A stretch of 36,778 nt of DNA from Microvirga sp. Mcv34. GTDB taxonomy: Bacteria > Pseudomonadota > Alphaproteobacteria > Rhizobiales > Beijerinckiaceae. Numbering within the stretch: position 1 is the stretch's first letter; each line of letters starts with the position of its first letter. Where the stretch lies: positions 1 through 36,778 of the forward strand of contig NZ_JALJRK010000051.1 in NCBI RefSeq assembly GCF_024519725.1, written 5' to 3'. A program made the translations under genes and the position numbers. Positions 8,007 through 17,808 of the stretch are shown here, in pieces. The notes under the pieces are model-generated. The model did no database searches, was not told the origin of the DNA, and was given only the letters and a program-made list of their open reading frames with translations.

Positions 8007-11000
8007 ATGTCGGGGCGCAAGTCTAAATCCGGATTTCTTTCAGATTACGCGCTTGATGATAAGTACCTTCTCCGGCCAGATCGCAAGCAAGGCCGGGCTG
8101 GTATAGACACTGCCCGCACTCGCGATTCTCGCGAGGTGCTCATCAAGACATGGCCACGCGTAAAAGGCATTGACGATCAGGATCTGGAGATCATCTGGCG
8201 GAGCGAAATCCGACAGTTGCAGCGCCTATCAGCGGTGCCTCGTGCCGACGAACTAATTGTACCGATGGTAGCAAGCGGCAAAGACAAGGATGGGTTCTAT
8301 CTTGTTCTCGATCCTGGACAGGGAAGCCCGCTCGATGTCCTGCTCAACGTTAGTCGAAAGCCGCTGCTCTTGGCACAAGCCCGGCAGCCACGATCGCGGC
8401 GCCTCCTCTGGGCTAACATCTTGCGGCTTGTGAACGGGGTTGAACTCCTGCACTCTCAGGGCACTATTCACAGGAATATCGATCCTTGGTCTGTGGTGAC
8501 GGCTCTTGGAGATGAACCGGACTTTCGCCTAACCGGTTTCGAGTGGTCGATGCGGATCGTCGCAGCCGACGCAGTCGATGGAAAAACGGTGAAAGCACCT
8601 CGCGAAGAGCGCACTTTTTCGTTCGCGCGCGACTGGCGCGATCTCGCACACCTGACCGCCATCATCCTTGATATCCCAATCGGCCCGCTCAACGATCTCA
8701 AAATCGTCGCTTCACGTGTTGCCGACCATGTGCCTGCGGCCGAGGTGAGATTGCTGAGAGCTATGTTAGGCCTTGAGCATGTCGAGCGTCTGGACGGTGA
8801 TTACATTGCAACGAGAATTCAGGCAATCATCGATGACATCGCTGCAGAGGTTGCCGGCAAGGACGCTTCACTTTGTCTTGCTGTGAGGCTGGGATCCGGA
8901 AGCCCTCTGTCGGAGGCAGTTAGGAGAGCCTCCAATGGAGAGATTGAAATCGCAGACGACGTACAGCAGCTGCGCTTTATGCGTGACGATCTCGGTGAGC
9001 AGGTTCAGCTCCTTGCCATCCGCGAAGGTGTGTCCGCGCGGTACGTGCTTCTTGGTCAACGCTTAACCTATCGCCTGATGCCGTATAGGCGTCCGAATTC
9101 ACCAGACGCGGCAACGTGGGAATTTGCCTTCTCCGAGAGAGTAGATCTCGATCCACCAGCAAAATCGCAGGTGATTGGCGAGACACTCATCAACACCGCC
9201 GCACTCGATATAGTAAAAACCGGGGATGCGCTGCAAACATTTCCTCGTAGAAGAGGAAAGGTCCAGCATTGGGAAGACTACATTAACCGCACCAATGAGC
9301 AGACGGTGCGGAAGTCGGATGCGGAACGAATGCATCAAGCCTTTGCCCTATTATTGATTTTGGAAATGGCATATGCGGCGGCTGATATATTCCCGATCGA
9401 AGTCATTTCGAGGGGAAGCGGAGACAGCTTCGATCAGAAGATCATGTACGTCGTTTCGCGTGTCGACAAAGATCGTTCCAATCTCTCCACACACCTCGGG
9501 TTAGAACCTCCTGCAAGCAGGCTACGCAAGCTTTTAAGCTCGGAAACACCTCGAGATGAGGGCGGATGGATTTTCTCTGAACCGGGGACGCTTGGCGATC
9601 GTTCGCCCGCGAACACAGCCTGGCGCTTTGTCGACTTTGAGGAACTGAACGATCTCGAGTGTATGAAATTCGAGGGACAGGCATTTCCTCAGACACGCTC
9701 GTTCGGATTTCTTGTTCCGGCCGATATGGCGGGTCGGATCGCACAGTTTAAACGGCGCCTGAAGGCGTTAACGGCTCTAAAATATCACGGCGAACTGCTG
9801 CGGATGTTTGTCGATCCTCGTCTCAGGATTGAGGATAGCCAAGACCCTCTCGATGAAAATGCAGAAGAATTCAAGAGGCTCGACGAATCGAAGCAGAAGG
9901 CGCTGCGGGAGATACTGTCCACAATTCCGCTCTTTCTTCTGCAAGGCCCTCCGGGTGTAGGAAAGACCTATCTCGTTGGCGACCTCGTAACACGCCGTAT
10001 GGACGACGACCCTACGGCTCGTATCCTGCTCTCGGCGCAGAGCAATTCCGCAATTGATCACCTGATGAAAGAATTGCAAGCGACCTTCAAATTATCGGAC
10101 GAAGACAGCGGACCATTGATGGTTCGAGCCCGGGCTGCTGATGACGATGATGCCGCCGGCGAACTCGAAATCGACGTCCAAGCCGATAAACTTCTGCAAG
10201 ACTTGGCAGCAAGTCCTTTGATGAGCGAAGCTTCGTCACGCTTAGCCGAGCGGGTTAGCGCGCTTGCCTCCGCGAGAACAGGAGCCGGCACGCGCCGATC
10301 CAACGGAGAGGGGTCTGGTAGGCGAATTGCCGCTGAACTTCGCGCCTTTGAAGGAATGATCCTCAGGGCCGCCAATCTGGTTTTTGCAACCACGAACTCT
10401 GCCGCGGTCGAACGACTGATAGAGGAGCAAGGTCTATTCGACTGGACTGTGGTCGAAGAAGCAGGCAAGGCGACCGGTGGCGAGTTGCTGTCTCCACTGC
10501 TTCTCTCGCACCGGCGGCTTATGATCGGAGATCATAAGCAACTGCCGCCGTTCGATGTCGATAAGATGGCGAAGCTCTTATCGTCGACGTCCGCAGTTCA
10601 AGAGGTTGTCAAGTTGGCGGATAGCTTTGTTTCTAGATATCTGAAGGATCCCGGTATCGATGAAACCTTCGATGAAGTATCTAAAGCAGGGGACGACTTC
10701 GGCCGCACTTGTGCCGAAGCTCTCTCCTTGTTGACGTTATTTGGGACTTTTGTGGAACGCGAGCTATCGCGTCAGAAGAAAAGGGATATAGGTCCGCGTA
10801 TCGCTCGTCGCCTCAACGAGCAATATCGAATGCATCCGGCCATCGCCCGGATTGTTTCGAAATGCTTCTACGATGGGGAGTTGAAAACAAATGCCAAGCA
10901 AGCTGCGAAATTCGCGAGTGAGCCCGCTCCCTTGAAAAGTAGTAACGCAGCTATCTTGCCGGATAAGCCACTTGTCTTCATTGACATGCCCTATTCCCGG

Positions 11001-11573
11001 GAGGAGGGGCCGGGTGGCCGAGGAGGCGAGAAGGCTCCGCCGTGGTCCAATCCGGACGAAGCAGCAGCAGTCGTCCAGATCTTAAGGTATCTTGCTCCGT
11101 TCGATTCCAGTAAGAGGCCGTCGCTAGCAGTACTCTCTCCCTATTGGCAGCAGGTTCGGCGAATAGAGCGTCTGATTGACCAGAACCGGTCTGGTTATCT
11201 GGCAAATCTCTCGGGTTTTACGCCAGCGGTTGACGTGAGTGGATTCTGCGGCACTGTCGACTCCTTCCAAGGCGGGGAAGCAGACGCTGTTGTAGTTTCC
11301 ATGGTGCGCAACAACCATCATGCCACACCTGCAAGAGCGCTCGGCTTTCTGCGGGACAATCGCAGAATGAACGTCATTCTGAGTCGTGCGAAGTGGCGCC
11401 TGATCATCGTCGGTAGTCTCTCCTTCTACAGGCATATTGTCTCGGTCGCGCAGCGCTTACCTGACCAAGACATAGGTTTCCTGTCTGATTTCCTCGCCGC
11501 GCTCGAGGCCGAGAAAGCCGCAGGGAACGCTTCAATTGTTCCGTGGAGCGTACTGGAGGGGGCAAGGAAGTGA
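8007..11573 (+). CDS. mkoA: Mokosh type I helicase with kinase-like domain (MkoA)
   Basis: A 1188-residue protein, a kinase-like domain fused to a UPF1/COG1112-type SF1 helicase, as in the large subunit of the Mokosh type I anti-phage system. The ATG at 8007 is preferred because GGGGAGG lies six bases upstream; a GTG at 7941 would add 22 residues. Residues ~20-250 resemble a Ser/Thr kinase with the VAIK-type Lys47, but the catalytic loop reads HRN (155-157) instead of HRD and the DFG motif reads GFE, so it looks like a pseudokinase. The helicase has Walker A GPPGVGKT (647-654), a Walker B-like VVEEAGKA (Glu817/818), GDHKQLPPF, NEQYRMHPAI (~937), DSFQGGEADAVVVS (~1085) and RRMNVILSRAK (~1119). 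Its stop overlaps the start of mkoB. The identification rests on two-gene architecture, not on alignment. Confidence 0.82.
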   Translation: MSGRKSKSGFLSDYALDDKYLLRPDRKQGRAGIDTARTRDSREVLIKTWPRVKGIDDQDLEIIWRSEIRQLQRLSAVPRADELIVPMVASGKDKDGFYLVLDPGQGSPLDVLLNVSRKPLLLAQARQPRSRRLLWANILRLVNGVELLHSQGTIHRNIDPWSVVTALGDEPDFRLTGFEWSMRIVAADAVDGKTVKAPREERTFSFARDWRDLAHLTAIILDIPIGPLNDLKIVASRVADHVPAAEVRLLRAMLGLEHVERLDGDYIATRIQAIIDDIAAEVAGKDASLCLAVRLGSGSPLSEAVRRASNGEIEIADDVQQLRFMRDDLGEQVQLLAIREGVSARYVLLGQRLTYRLMPYRRPNSPDAATWEFAFSERVDLDPPAKSQVIGETLINTAALDIVKTGDALQTFPRRRGKVQHWEDYINRTNEQTVRKSDAERMHQAFALLLILEMAYAAADIFPIEVISRGSGDSFDQKIMYVVSRVDKDRSNLSTHLGLEPPASRLRKLLSSETPRDEGGWIFSEPGTLGDRSPANTAWRFVDFEELNDLECMKFEGQAFPQTRSFGFLVPADMAGRIAQFKRRLKALTALKYHGELLRMFVDPRLRIEDSQDPLDENAEEFKRLDESKQKALREILSTIPLFLLQGPPGVGKTYLVGDLVTRRMDDDPTARILLSAQSNSAIDHLMKELQATFKLSDEDSGPLMVRARAADDDDAAGELEIDVQADKLLQDLAASPLMSEASSRLAERVSALASARTGAGTRRSNGEGSGRRIAAELRAFEGMILRAANLVFATTNSAAVERLIEEQGLFDWTVVEEAGKATGGELLSPLLLSHRRLMIGDHKQLPPFDVDKMAKLLSSTSAVQEVVKLADSFVSRYLKDPGIDETFDEVSKAGDDFGRTCAEALSLLTLFGTFVERELSRQKKRDIGPRIARRLNEQYRMHPAIARIVSKCFYDGELKTNAKQAAKFASEPAPLKSSNAAILPDKPLVFIDMPYSREEGPGGRGGEKAPPWSNPDEAAAVVQILRYLAPFDSSKRPSLAVLSPYWQQVRRIERLIDQNRSGYLANLSGFTPAVDVSGFCGTVDSFQGGEADAVVVSMVRNNHHATPARALGFLRDNRRMNVILSRAKWRLIIVGSLSFYRHIVSVAQRLPDQDIGFLSDFLAALEAEKAAGNASIVPWSVLEGARK

Positions 11574-13321
11574 CGGCGGTTCAGGTTACTTTTCCGGTTT
11601 TGAAGGGCAGCAGGCGCTTCATCATTGAGCGTGGCCGCAGGTGGAGCGTCATCGAGCACCTGCTTCTTGATGCTGTGTCGCGCGGAGCAGCGTCGGCGGC
11701 CGACTTGGCAGAGCGATCCAAGCTGCCGCGGCGTGTGGTCGTCGAGGCTTTCATTAGGTTGATGCGCGCGGGATGGGTGGAGATCGCGGCCACCTCCAAG
11801 GGCTCACTATTTCAGATCACAGCATCGGGTGCAGCGCGCGTTCATCACGATCAGTTGCCGTCAGCTACAGTAACAGAACCTCGATGGAGATCGTTCACTG
11901 TCGAGCAGGTGACCGGAAGTGTCTACCGCGGGAGGGAGCTTGAGCTTTGCCATAAGAACCAACTCCCCTCCCACACGGACGATAATCCGGTTGTTCATCT
12001 CGACGCCTCGCCAGCGCATGAGCTGGAGGATATGGGAGAGGTGTTCACGGCGATCGAGGGAGAAGACGAGCTGATCGTCGGTGTCGATCGTGGGTCAGAG
12101 AAACTGGCGGAACGATATGCGGTGGTGACGGTCAGAGAGGGTGTGATTGAAGGCTTGCCAGCAAGGGCACCTACGCTCCTGCGACATGCGATTTTGAATG
12201 CGGCCTCCGGAGTTTTGGGACAGAGACCCGCTATTGCGGGGGAGAAGGACGTCTCCATCGTTGCCATTAAGGACGCAGTAGAAGAGCTACCGAAATCCAT
12301 TGCCGCCGCCTACGATTCGTCAGACATCATCGTCGACGGCGACGAGCATTGGCGATCTTTCGAACGGATTATTGTGGCGGCTTCCGAGCGGGTCATAATC
12401 CACTCGACGTTCATCAGCGACGAACGGGCGGCCGCAGTTTTGCCCTTGCTATTGCGGGCAGCCGAGCGTGGTGTGAGGGTCGATGTGCTTTGGGGGCAGG
12501 ACGACCTCGGTTCTTCGACACGTTCATCCCAGGTCGCCGCAGCGAAGATGCAAGCGGCTGTGGATGAAGCTGGAAGGACAGGGTCGATCACGGTTCACCC
12601 GTTTTCCACCAATTCTCACGCGAAGGTGGTCTTTGCCGACTCGTCAAAGGGCTGGAACGCGATAGTCGGGTCCTGCAACTGGCTGGCTTCCGACTATACG
12701 AGTTTCGAAACATCACTTCGCCTTCGCGAACCTTTTCTGATCGGGCAGCTGATACGGAAGCTTGCCGGACTTGCACAGGGCAGACCAGGCGTCTGGAACG
12801 ATCTCGCGATAGAACTGGCGGTTCTCGGACGCCGGGTCATGAATATGCCAAGTCCTCGCGGAAGGACAGTTCCGATGCGCCTCTTATACGGAGCAGATCA
12901 CGCGAAATTTGTTTTGGAAGCCCGTGATTCTGCCACCCGGCGGATATTTGCACTTAGTCACCGCATCGGAATCGCCGCAGAGTCACTTGCCCTCTTGCCG
13001 ACCCTTGCCGCGGTAAAGGAGCGTGGCATTGACGCATCCTTCTTTTATGGGAGGACGACAGGCCCTCTTTCGGGTGCAGCTGGGGCGGATCTAATCAGAA
13101 CGTTTGCAAAGGCTGGACTTGAGGTAAAACCAATCCACCGCCCCCGAATACACGCAAAAGTCATGGGTTGGGACGATGATAATCTGGCAATTTCAAGCTT
13201 CAATTGGTTGTCAGCTGACCCGTCTGAGGTTGCTCCGTTCCGAGAGATTGGCGTTCTCGTGAAGGCTCCAAAGATTGCTGACAACTTCTTGCGTAGATTT
13301 GAGGCCACAGCTGTCGTCTAA
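11570..13321 (+). CDS. mkoB: Mokosh type I phospholipase-D-family nuclease subunit (MkoB)
   Basis: A 583-residue protein from the GTG at 11570, which overlaps the mkoA stop in a GTGA junction and has GGAGGGGG eight bases upstream; an earlier GTG at 11543 is possible but poorly placed. A winged-helix-like N-terminus (about 22-85) precedes two complete phospholipase-D HKD motifs: HAKVVFAD (His350, Lys352, Asp357) followed by GSCNW, and HAKVMGWD (His528, Lys530, Asp535) followed by SSFNW. Two HKD motifs in one chain normally form one active site that hydrolyses phosphodiesters, so this subunit is predicted to be the effector nuclease (nucleic acid more likely than lipid). Its pairing with the kinase-like helicase defines the Mokosh type I arrangement. 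The tight coupling suggests fixed stoichiometry. Confidence 0.85.
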   Translation: MTAVQVTFPVLKGSRRFIIERGRRWSVIEHLLLDAVSRGAASAADLAERSKLPRRVVVEAFIRLMRAGWVEIAATSKGSLFQITASGAARVHHDQLPSATVTEPRWRSFTVEQVTGSVYRGRELELCHKNQLPSHTDDNPVVHLDASPAHELEDMGEVFTAIEGEDELIVGVDRGSEKLAERYAVVTVREGVIEGLPARAPTLLRHAILNAASGVLGQRPAIAGEKDVSIVAIKDAVEELPKSIAAAYDSSDIIVDGDEHWRSFERIIVAASERVIIHSTFISDERAAAVLPLLLRAAERGVRVDVLWGQDDLGSSTRSSQVAAAKMQAAVDEAGRTGSITVHPFSTNSHAKVVFADSSKGWNAIVGSCNWLASDYTSFETSLRLREPFLIGQLIRKLAGLAQGRPGVWNDLAIELAVLGRRVMNMPSPRGRTVPMRLLYGADHAKFVLEARDSATRRIFALSHRIGIAAESLALLPTLAAVKERGIDASFFYGRTTGPLSGAAGADLIRTFAKAGLEVKPIHRPRIHAKVMGWDDDNLAISSFNWLSADPSEVAPFREIGVLVKAPKIADNFLRRFEATAVV

Positions 13322-13362
13322 CGATCAGCGTGCCCAACGTCACCTAGCTGGCTCATGTTTCC

Positions 13363-13701
13363 AAGAGTGCATTGATCGACCTGGTGTACGCGATCATGGA
13401 CAACCTGAGCTCGCATCGCACGACGGACGTGTTGCTGTTTCTGCTCGCCCATCCGCGCTGGGAGATGGTGTTCCAGCCCAAATACGCCGCCTATCTCAAC
13501 CTGATCGAGCCGTGGTGGAAGATCCTGCGCTCGCTGGCATTGGCGGGCCGGCGGTTTGAGAACTGGGACGAGATCAGCGATGCGATCCACGGCGCCACCG
13601 CCTACTGGAATGCGCATCGCCATCCCTTCATCTGGGGCAACCGCCGCCGGCCTCGGCCACGTCGCTCACCCGGGATTGCGCTCCCGCCGAGGGCGGCATG
13701 A
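13363..13701 (+). pseudogene. 3' remnant of an IS630-family transposase
   Basis: The frame encodes only the C-terminal ~110 residues of a DDE transposase: VYAIMDNLSSHRT with the second catalytic Asp, then FQPKYAAYLNLIEPWWK with the final catalytic Glu, ending HRHPFIWGNRRR as in many IS630 proteins of Rhizobiales. The N-terminal half, the first Asp and the left inverted repeat are missing, and the remnant begins directly after mkoB. It marks an old insertion or deletion at the edge of the Mokosh module. No active element remains. Confidence 0.8.
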
Positions 13702-13770
13702 CTTGCCGGACGAACCACTAACTCCGTTCGGAGGAAATCGCAGGGGTAACGTCACGATCGGTGAAGATCA

Positions 13771-14493
13771 TTAGGAGTCTCTGTAGCTTTTTACGATTTT
13801 TTCGATTGCGTCGAGGAAGCATGGGTCTGAGAGCCGGTGTCCAGTCGTGGTTTCGATAGAGCCGTCGGAGGATCGTCTGAGTCCGCGGACTTTGATAAGG
13901 CGTGTATCTATGAAGTTCTTTAGTGATTCGACCTCCGCCTCGTTTAGAGCGAGATCATTTGCTTCCTGAGGCAGCATTGTGATTTCACCGCCACATGGGA
14001 ATTCGCTCTTGATTTGGATGACTGGTCCACCGCGGTATCCTTGTAAGATGTTGATCTGACTCTCTAGGCTCCTGGTTCTTACCTTAAGCAGGTTAACTTG
14101 GTGCCGCACGATATCATCATCAATTCTCCGGATCTCTGCATCAGTGATGATCTCGGTGCCAAACTCACGCTTCGAGGGAGTTGCCTGGGCTTTGAGGATG
14201 ACTTCAGCAATTTGGTCCCAGTCGTCGTAGAGCAACTTGTACTTATTGGCACCCGCACGCTTATTTCGGATCGAAGATTCCGCAAGGTTTACAGAGGGAT
14301 CTGGAAACTGAGCAGTGTAACGACGTAGAACCGACGGAACCGTGAGCCGTTGACGTGCATCGACGATCAGCTCCCGACAAACTTGATTTAGATTGCGGAG
14401 CTTTGTCGATATTACAGCAGTCTTAGCATCAAGAGTATATTTGTTTAGTCGTTGTTCTATATACTCTAGAGCTTCTTTAATCTCAGGCTTCAT
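13771..14493 (-). CDS. gmtX: Small third protein of the recombinase trio (GmtX-like)
   Basis: A 240-residue protein with no domain I recognise, rich in charged helices (residues 1-60 and 110-150). The ATG at 14493 has GAGG about seven bases upstream. It follows the two tyrosine recombinase genes on the same strand after a 180-base gap. A long Y-family recombinase, a very long Z recombinase and a short unannotated protein in the order Y-Z-X is the layout of gamma-mobile-trio systems, and by analogy with Tn554 (TnpA, TnpB, TnpC) a small accessory protein for orientation or target choice is expected here. The name is given by position and size, not by a motif, so confidence in the symbol is moderate. 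Confidence 0.55.
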   Translation of the reverse strand: MKPEIKEALEYIEQRLNKYTLDAKTAVISTKLRNLNQVCRELIVDARQRLTVPSVLRRYTAQFPDPSVNLAESSIRNKRAGANKYKLLYDDWDQIAEVILKAQATPSKREFGTEIITDAEIRRIDDDIVRHQVNLLKVRTRSLESQINILQGYRGGPVIQIKSEFPCGGEITMLPQEANDLALNEAEVESLKNFIDTRLIKVRGLRRSSDGSIETTTGHRLSDPCFLDAIEKIVKSYRDS

Positions 14494-14673
14494 TTTCCAG
14501 ACCTCATCGATCTTGATCTAATTTAATGAGCTATTTGGATTCGCTATCGGACGGGAACAATGTTCATTCCGCGAAGTAATATCGGGGTGCCTTACACCGC
14601 TACCGATACAACAAGGTCAGAGCTAAAACCGCTTGACCTACAAGACTAAGCAGCTGGATGATTTTCCACCGAG

Positions 14674-17600
14674 TTAAGCCAAAGAGCCTTCAAACACGGG
14701 AGGTCGTGGCGGTGGTCGAACAGACGGTAGAACACTACGCGGTAGTTCTTTGCCGACAAAGCGTCGGTATGTTTCCTCAAGAGGGTAGTCAAGGCCGAGT
14801 TCCGAAAGGGATTTCCGGCCTTCGATGACATTTTGCGTTTCCTCAGCTCCTAGCTTGATTAGAAGAAATGCAGCCATAGCGTCTGCGGAATCGCGGCGCT
14901 CCTCGGGAGTAAGAGGAGCAAGTCGGATTGGTTGATAGCCATTTCGATATAGAACTTTGTCGAGGCATTCGTCTCTCTCTCGTTCGAGAGCATCGGCATT
15001 GATAGAGGGAAACCAACGGGAGGCCTGAACTACCGCATCAATGAGCTCAAAGCGTGTAGATTCCCGCCCTGTTACCTCCGGAAACTCCTCATCAGCCAAA
15101 AGCATTGGGAGGCTGGCATTTTCATCAATCTGCTGCGCCGATGACATTAAGTATGCTCGGATAGCTCTGATCTTATCAATTAAAAGCATGGCAGAATGAA
15201 AATTGGCGAGTATTTGATCTCGGGCTTCAATATCAGCGAGCCACACTTCCTCATTAATTGTGATGGCCTCACGGAGTTCAGGCGGGACAGGTGATCCAAC
15301 TGAAGTAAGCGCTCGTCTTTCCTGCTTAAGTCGATCGACGGTGCGCTGCCCGGCGTCGATCCGGAGAGCTAGCTGATCGCAAGTCGCCGAGAGTGCATTA
15401 GCTTGGGTCCAGAGTGGAATAAGAAACGGCACACCAGTGATGAAGAACCGACACCGAACGCAGTTTCGCGGACCACCCGGTACGGGTCCATATGTAGACT
15501 TATCCCGACCTTTGTCCTGTCGCTTAAGTTTGAGCTTCCCACCTATATTACAGAGAGTTCCTCCGTTTGGGCAAATGCCACAGTCAGTTTGAAGCCAAGC
15601 GCTGGGTTCTGAAAACTTCCCGTACAGTTGGTGCAAGCCATCGCCGCTAAGCCGGGCGGTCATGCGAGCCGCTTGCTCGAAGGTGGCGTTGCGAAGGAAG
15701 TTCGGAAACTCCGAGCGTGCCTTGGTCATCGCCTTCCGGCGGGCGTCTGTGAGGATTTGGCTAACATGTGCCGGGTCGAATTTAAGGTACTTGAGGGTCA
15801 TCAGAATACTCGCATGGCCCGCTACTATCTTGCTGAGAATTTCAACTGACACGCCTTCCTCATACAAGGCAGTCAAAGTTGCTGATCGCATACCGTGCAT
15901 CGTGAAAATCGCCTTTTTGGGGGCGCCTGATGCATCACGGCGTGTGATGATCGTAATCTTGCTTTCGGGATCTTCGTTGTTTAGGCGCCTTTCCAGTTCA
16001 TCAAGTGCCTCAAGGAAAAATCGCAAAAGAAGCCCATAGGTTGGAGGAGCCTCTTTGCCTCGTGCACCTGAGTTTTGGGGATATCTAAACAGAAAAAAGC
16101 GCGCTGGAATCAGGCCCTTTAAACGGGCCGAGGGGTCCTCTTGGAATATTCCCTTAGGAATATCCTCGAACGCCAATGGCACCGATACCGAGTTGTACGT
16201 CTCCTGCCACCTCCTCATTTCAAAGAGGTTTTCAAGCTGCTCAATAAGTTGCCACGGGATCAAATAGCCCGAAGTTTCGTCGAAGTTTGTGGCGGCGTCG
16301 GCAGTCTTATTAGAGTTGATCCAGAACCCAGTGATAGTTTCATTGCGGCCTTTCATCTCGCGGAAGACGCCTCGAGTTGGGTTTTTTGCTCTCACCCTTT
16401 CCCAGTATCCGGCAGTTGCGCTGCTATTGGCCATCCATCCTTTCCCCGGTTGCCACGCTCGCGCATCGCCTTCACCACTATCAAGACGGCGCGCCTGCAC
16501 CGTTCTGAGTGGTAAGTCGAGCAGAAGGAGTAAAAGGCGAGGGATTACCTCACAAAAAACGAGACCTGTTGAGCCGTCAGGCTTAGTATGAGTACACCAG
16601 TGCAGCGGCCGACCAGTTGTTTTGTCTACTAGGGATTTCGGCCATGCAAAATCATCCTCCTTTATCAACTGCTTCAAGGCCAAATGGTATTTGGTGGGCA
16701 TAGGACGGGCGGCAACGTCCGTGTTCTTTGACTTCCCTTCTTGATGTGGAGTGGACTTTGATAGCTTCTCAATATCTCTTTCCGTGATACCAATGTGAAG
16801 GGTGGTATTTCCGCTCTCGTCACGGCATTCTTCTGCCATCCACTGCGCGAAATCTAGAACCTTTCCCATTGTATAAATTTGCTTCCATGATGAAGCCGTC
16901 CATTTCGACACGAATTTCAGGAGCCCCAACATATTGGACCGCGAGAATGCATTATCAGGGCTCGTCGCCGCATCTACTGGAAGCTGGCTGAAGTATACAA
17001 GGAGAAGGGTTTTCCCGTAGCGAGGATTCTTCTTCTGCAGATACCTCCCCTCGTTCAGGAAGCGTTCGTACTCGGTTTCGATCCAGCCTAAATGAGGTTT
17101 GGAAGTGACGATGCTGACCGCGCGAGGAGAACTTTGGGCCCGCTTTAGTGAATTCGCAAACAAGCTTCTCCCAAAGTGTGGGTCTTGTCGCTCGTGACTC
17201 AGAATGCCTATGAACCATCGAAGCGTTTTCTGAGTCCAGTTCCCGGTCCACTTAGCCCACTCGCCGCCTGGCATGAACACTGAGGCAATGCGGTCGAAAT
17301 GATCACTCTTGAGATCTTCTACCGACGTCACGTTGGTTGAGGCCAACGATATGCTAGCCGCAATCTTCCAATAGGCGAAGCCGCGAACCTTAAAATCCCG
17401 CGCCCCTCCGCCCTTGGGAATCACTCGCTTGAAAGACTCCAACTCTCGGATCGCTGCCTCTATCGCGACTAGATCCTCATTATACTCCGCGGCAATCCGA
17501 TTAAATCGCTTCTCATGCATTCTCCCCAAACAGGATTGATCCCAGAGGAACGCGATTGGCCAGAGGATCAATCCAGCAGCATGAAGTTCGAGCAACTCTC

Positions 17601-17808
17601 CAAGGGCATCCGATGAACCGCCGTTGCGTTCTCTCACCGTTGTGTATTGCTCGACGAGATCGTCGACAAGGTACCCAATCTCGTCATCAATATTGCCATC
17701 GTCATTCGGTACCAGAGCGAACTTTTCTGGATCTATATTGAACCATTCACCTGCAACCTGAGTGCTTGCCGGGATCGAATGAAGAAACTCAGACACGTGG
17801 CTCTCCAC
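14674..17808 (-). CDS. gmtZ: Large tyrosine recombinase of the trio (GmtZ-like)
   Basis: A 1044-residue protein starting with GTG at 17808, overlapping the end of the upstream recombinase gene by 20 bases. The middle carries a tyrosine-recombinase catalytic domain: an arginine box LPLRTVQARRLDSGE (Arg435), HGMR (His638, Arg641), GHAS (His665) and KY with Tyr674 nine residues later, the normal spacing to the nucleophile. A cysteine cluster follows (Cys743, Cys746, Cys753, Cys783, Cys786), a likely zinc site for DNA binding, then a helical C-terminus of about 250 residues. It is much longer than phage integrases and matches the size expected for GmtZ. It acts on DNA as a site-specific recombinase, presumably together with the other two proteins. 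Codon use is more A/T-rich than the core genes. Confidence 0.75.
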   Translation of the reverse strand: MESHVSEFLHSIPASTQVAGEWFNIDPEKFALVPNDDGNIDDEIGYLVDDLVEQYTTVRERNGGSSDALGELLELHAAGLILWPIAFLWDQSCLGRMHEKRFNRIAAEYNEDLVAIEAAIRELESFKRVIPKGGGARDFKVRGFAYWKIAASISLASTNVTSVEDLKSDHFDRIASVFMPGGEWAKWTGNWTQKTLRWFIGILSHERQDPHFGRSLFANSLKRAQSSPRAVSIVTSKPHLGWIETEYERFLNEGRYLQKKNPRYGKTLLLVYFSQLPVDAATSPDNAFSRSNMLGLLKFVSKWTASSWKQIYTMGKVLDFAQWMAEECRDESGNTTLHIGITERDIEKLSKSTPHQEGKSKNTDVAARPMPTKYHLALKQLIKEDDFAWPKSLVDKTTGRPLHWCTHTKPDGSTGLVFCEVIPRLLLLLLDLPLRTVQARRLDSGEGDARAWQPGKGWMANSSATAGYWERVRAKNPTRGVFREMKGRNETITGFWINSNKTADAATNFDETSGYLIPWQLIEQLENLFEMRRWQETYNSVSVPLAFEDIPKGIFQEDPSARLKGLIPARFFLFRYPQNSGARGKEAPPTYGLLLRFFLEALDELERRLNNEDPESKITIITRRDASGAPKKAIFTMHGMRSATLTALYEEGVSVEILSKIVAGHASILMTLKYLKFDPAHVSQILTDARRKAMTKARSEFPNFLRNATFEQAARMTARLSGDGLHQLYGKFSEPSAWLQTDCGICPNGGTLCNIGGKLKLKRQDKGRDKSTYGPVPGGPRNCVRCRFFITGVPFLIPLWTQANALSATCDQLALRIDAGQRTVDRLKQERRALTSVGSPVPPELREAITINEEVWLADIEARDQILANFHSAMLLIDKIRAIRAYLMSSAQQIDENASLPMLLADEEFPEVTGRESTRFELIDAVVQASRWFPSINADALERERDECLDKVLYRNGYQPIRLAPLTPEERRDSADAMAAFLLIKLGAEETQNVIEGRKSLSELGLDYPLEETYRRFVGKELPRSVLPSVRPPPRPPVFEGSLA

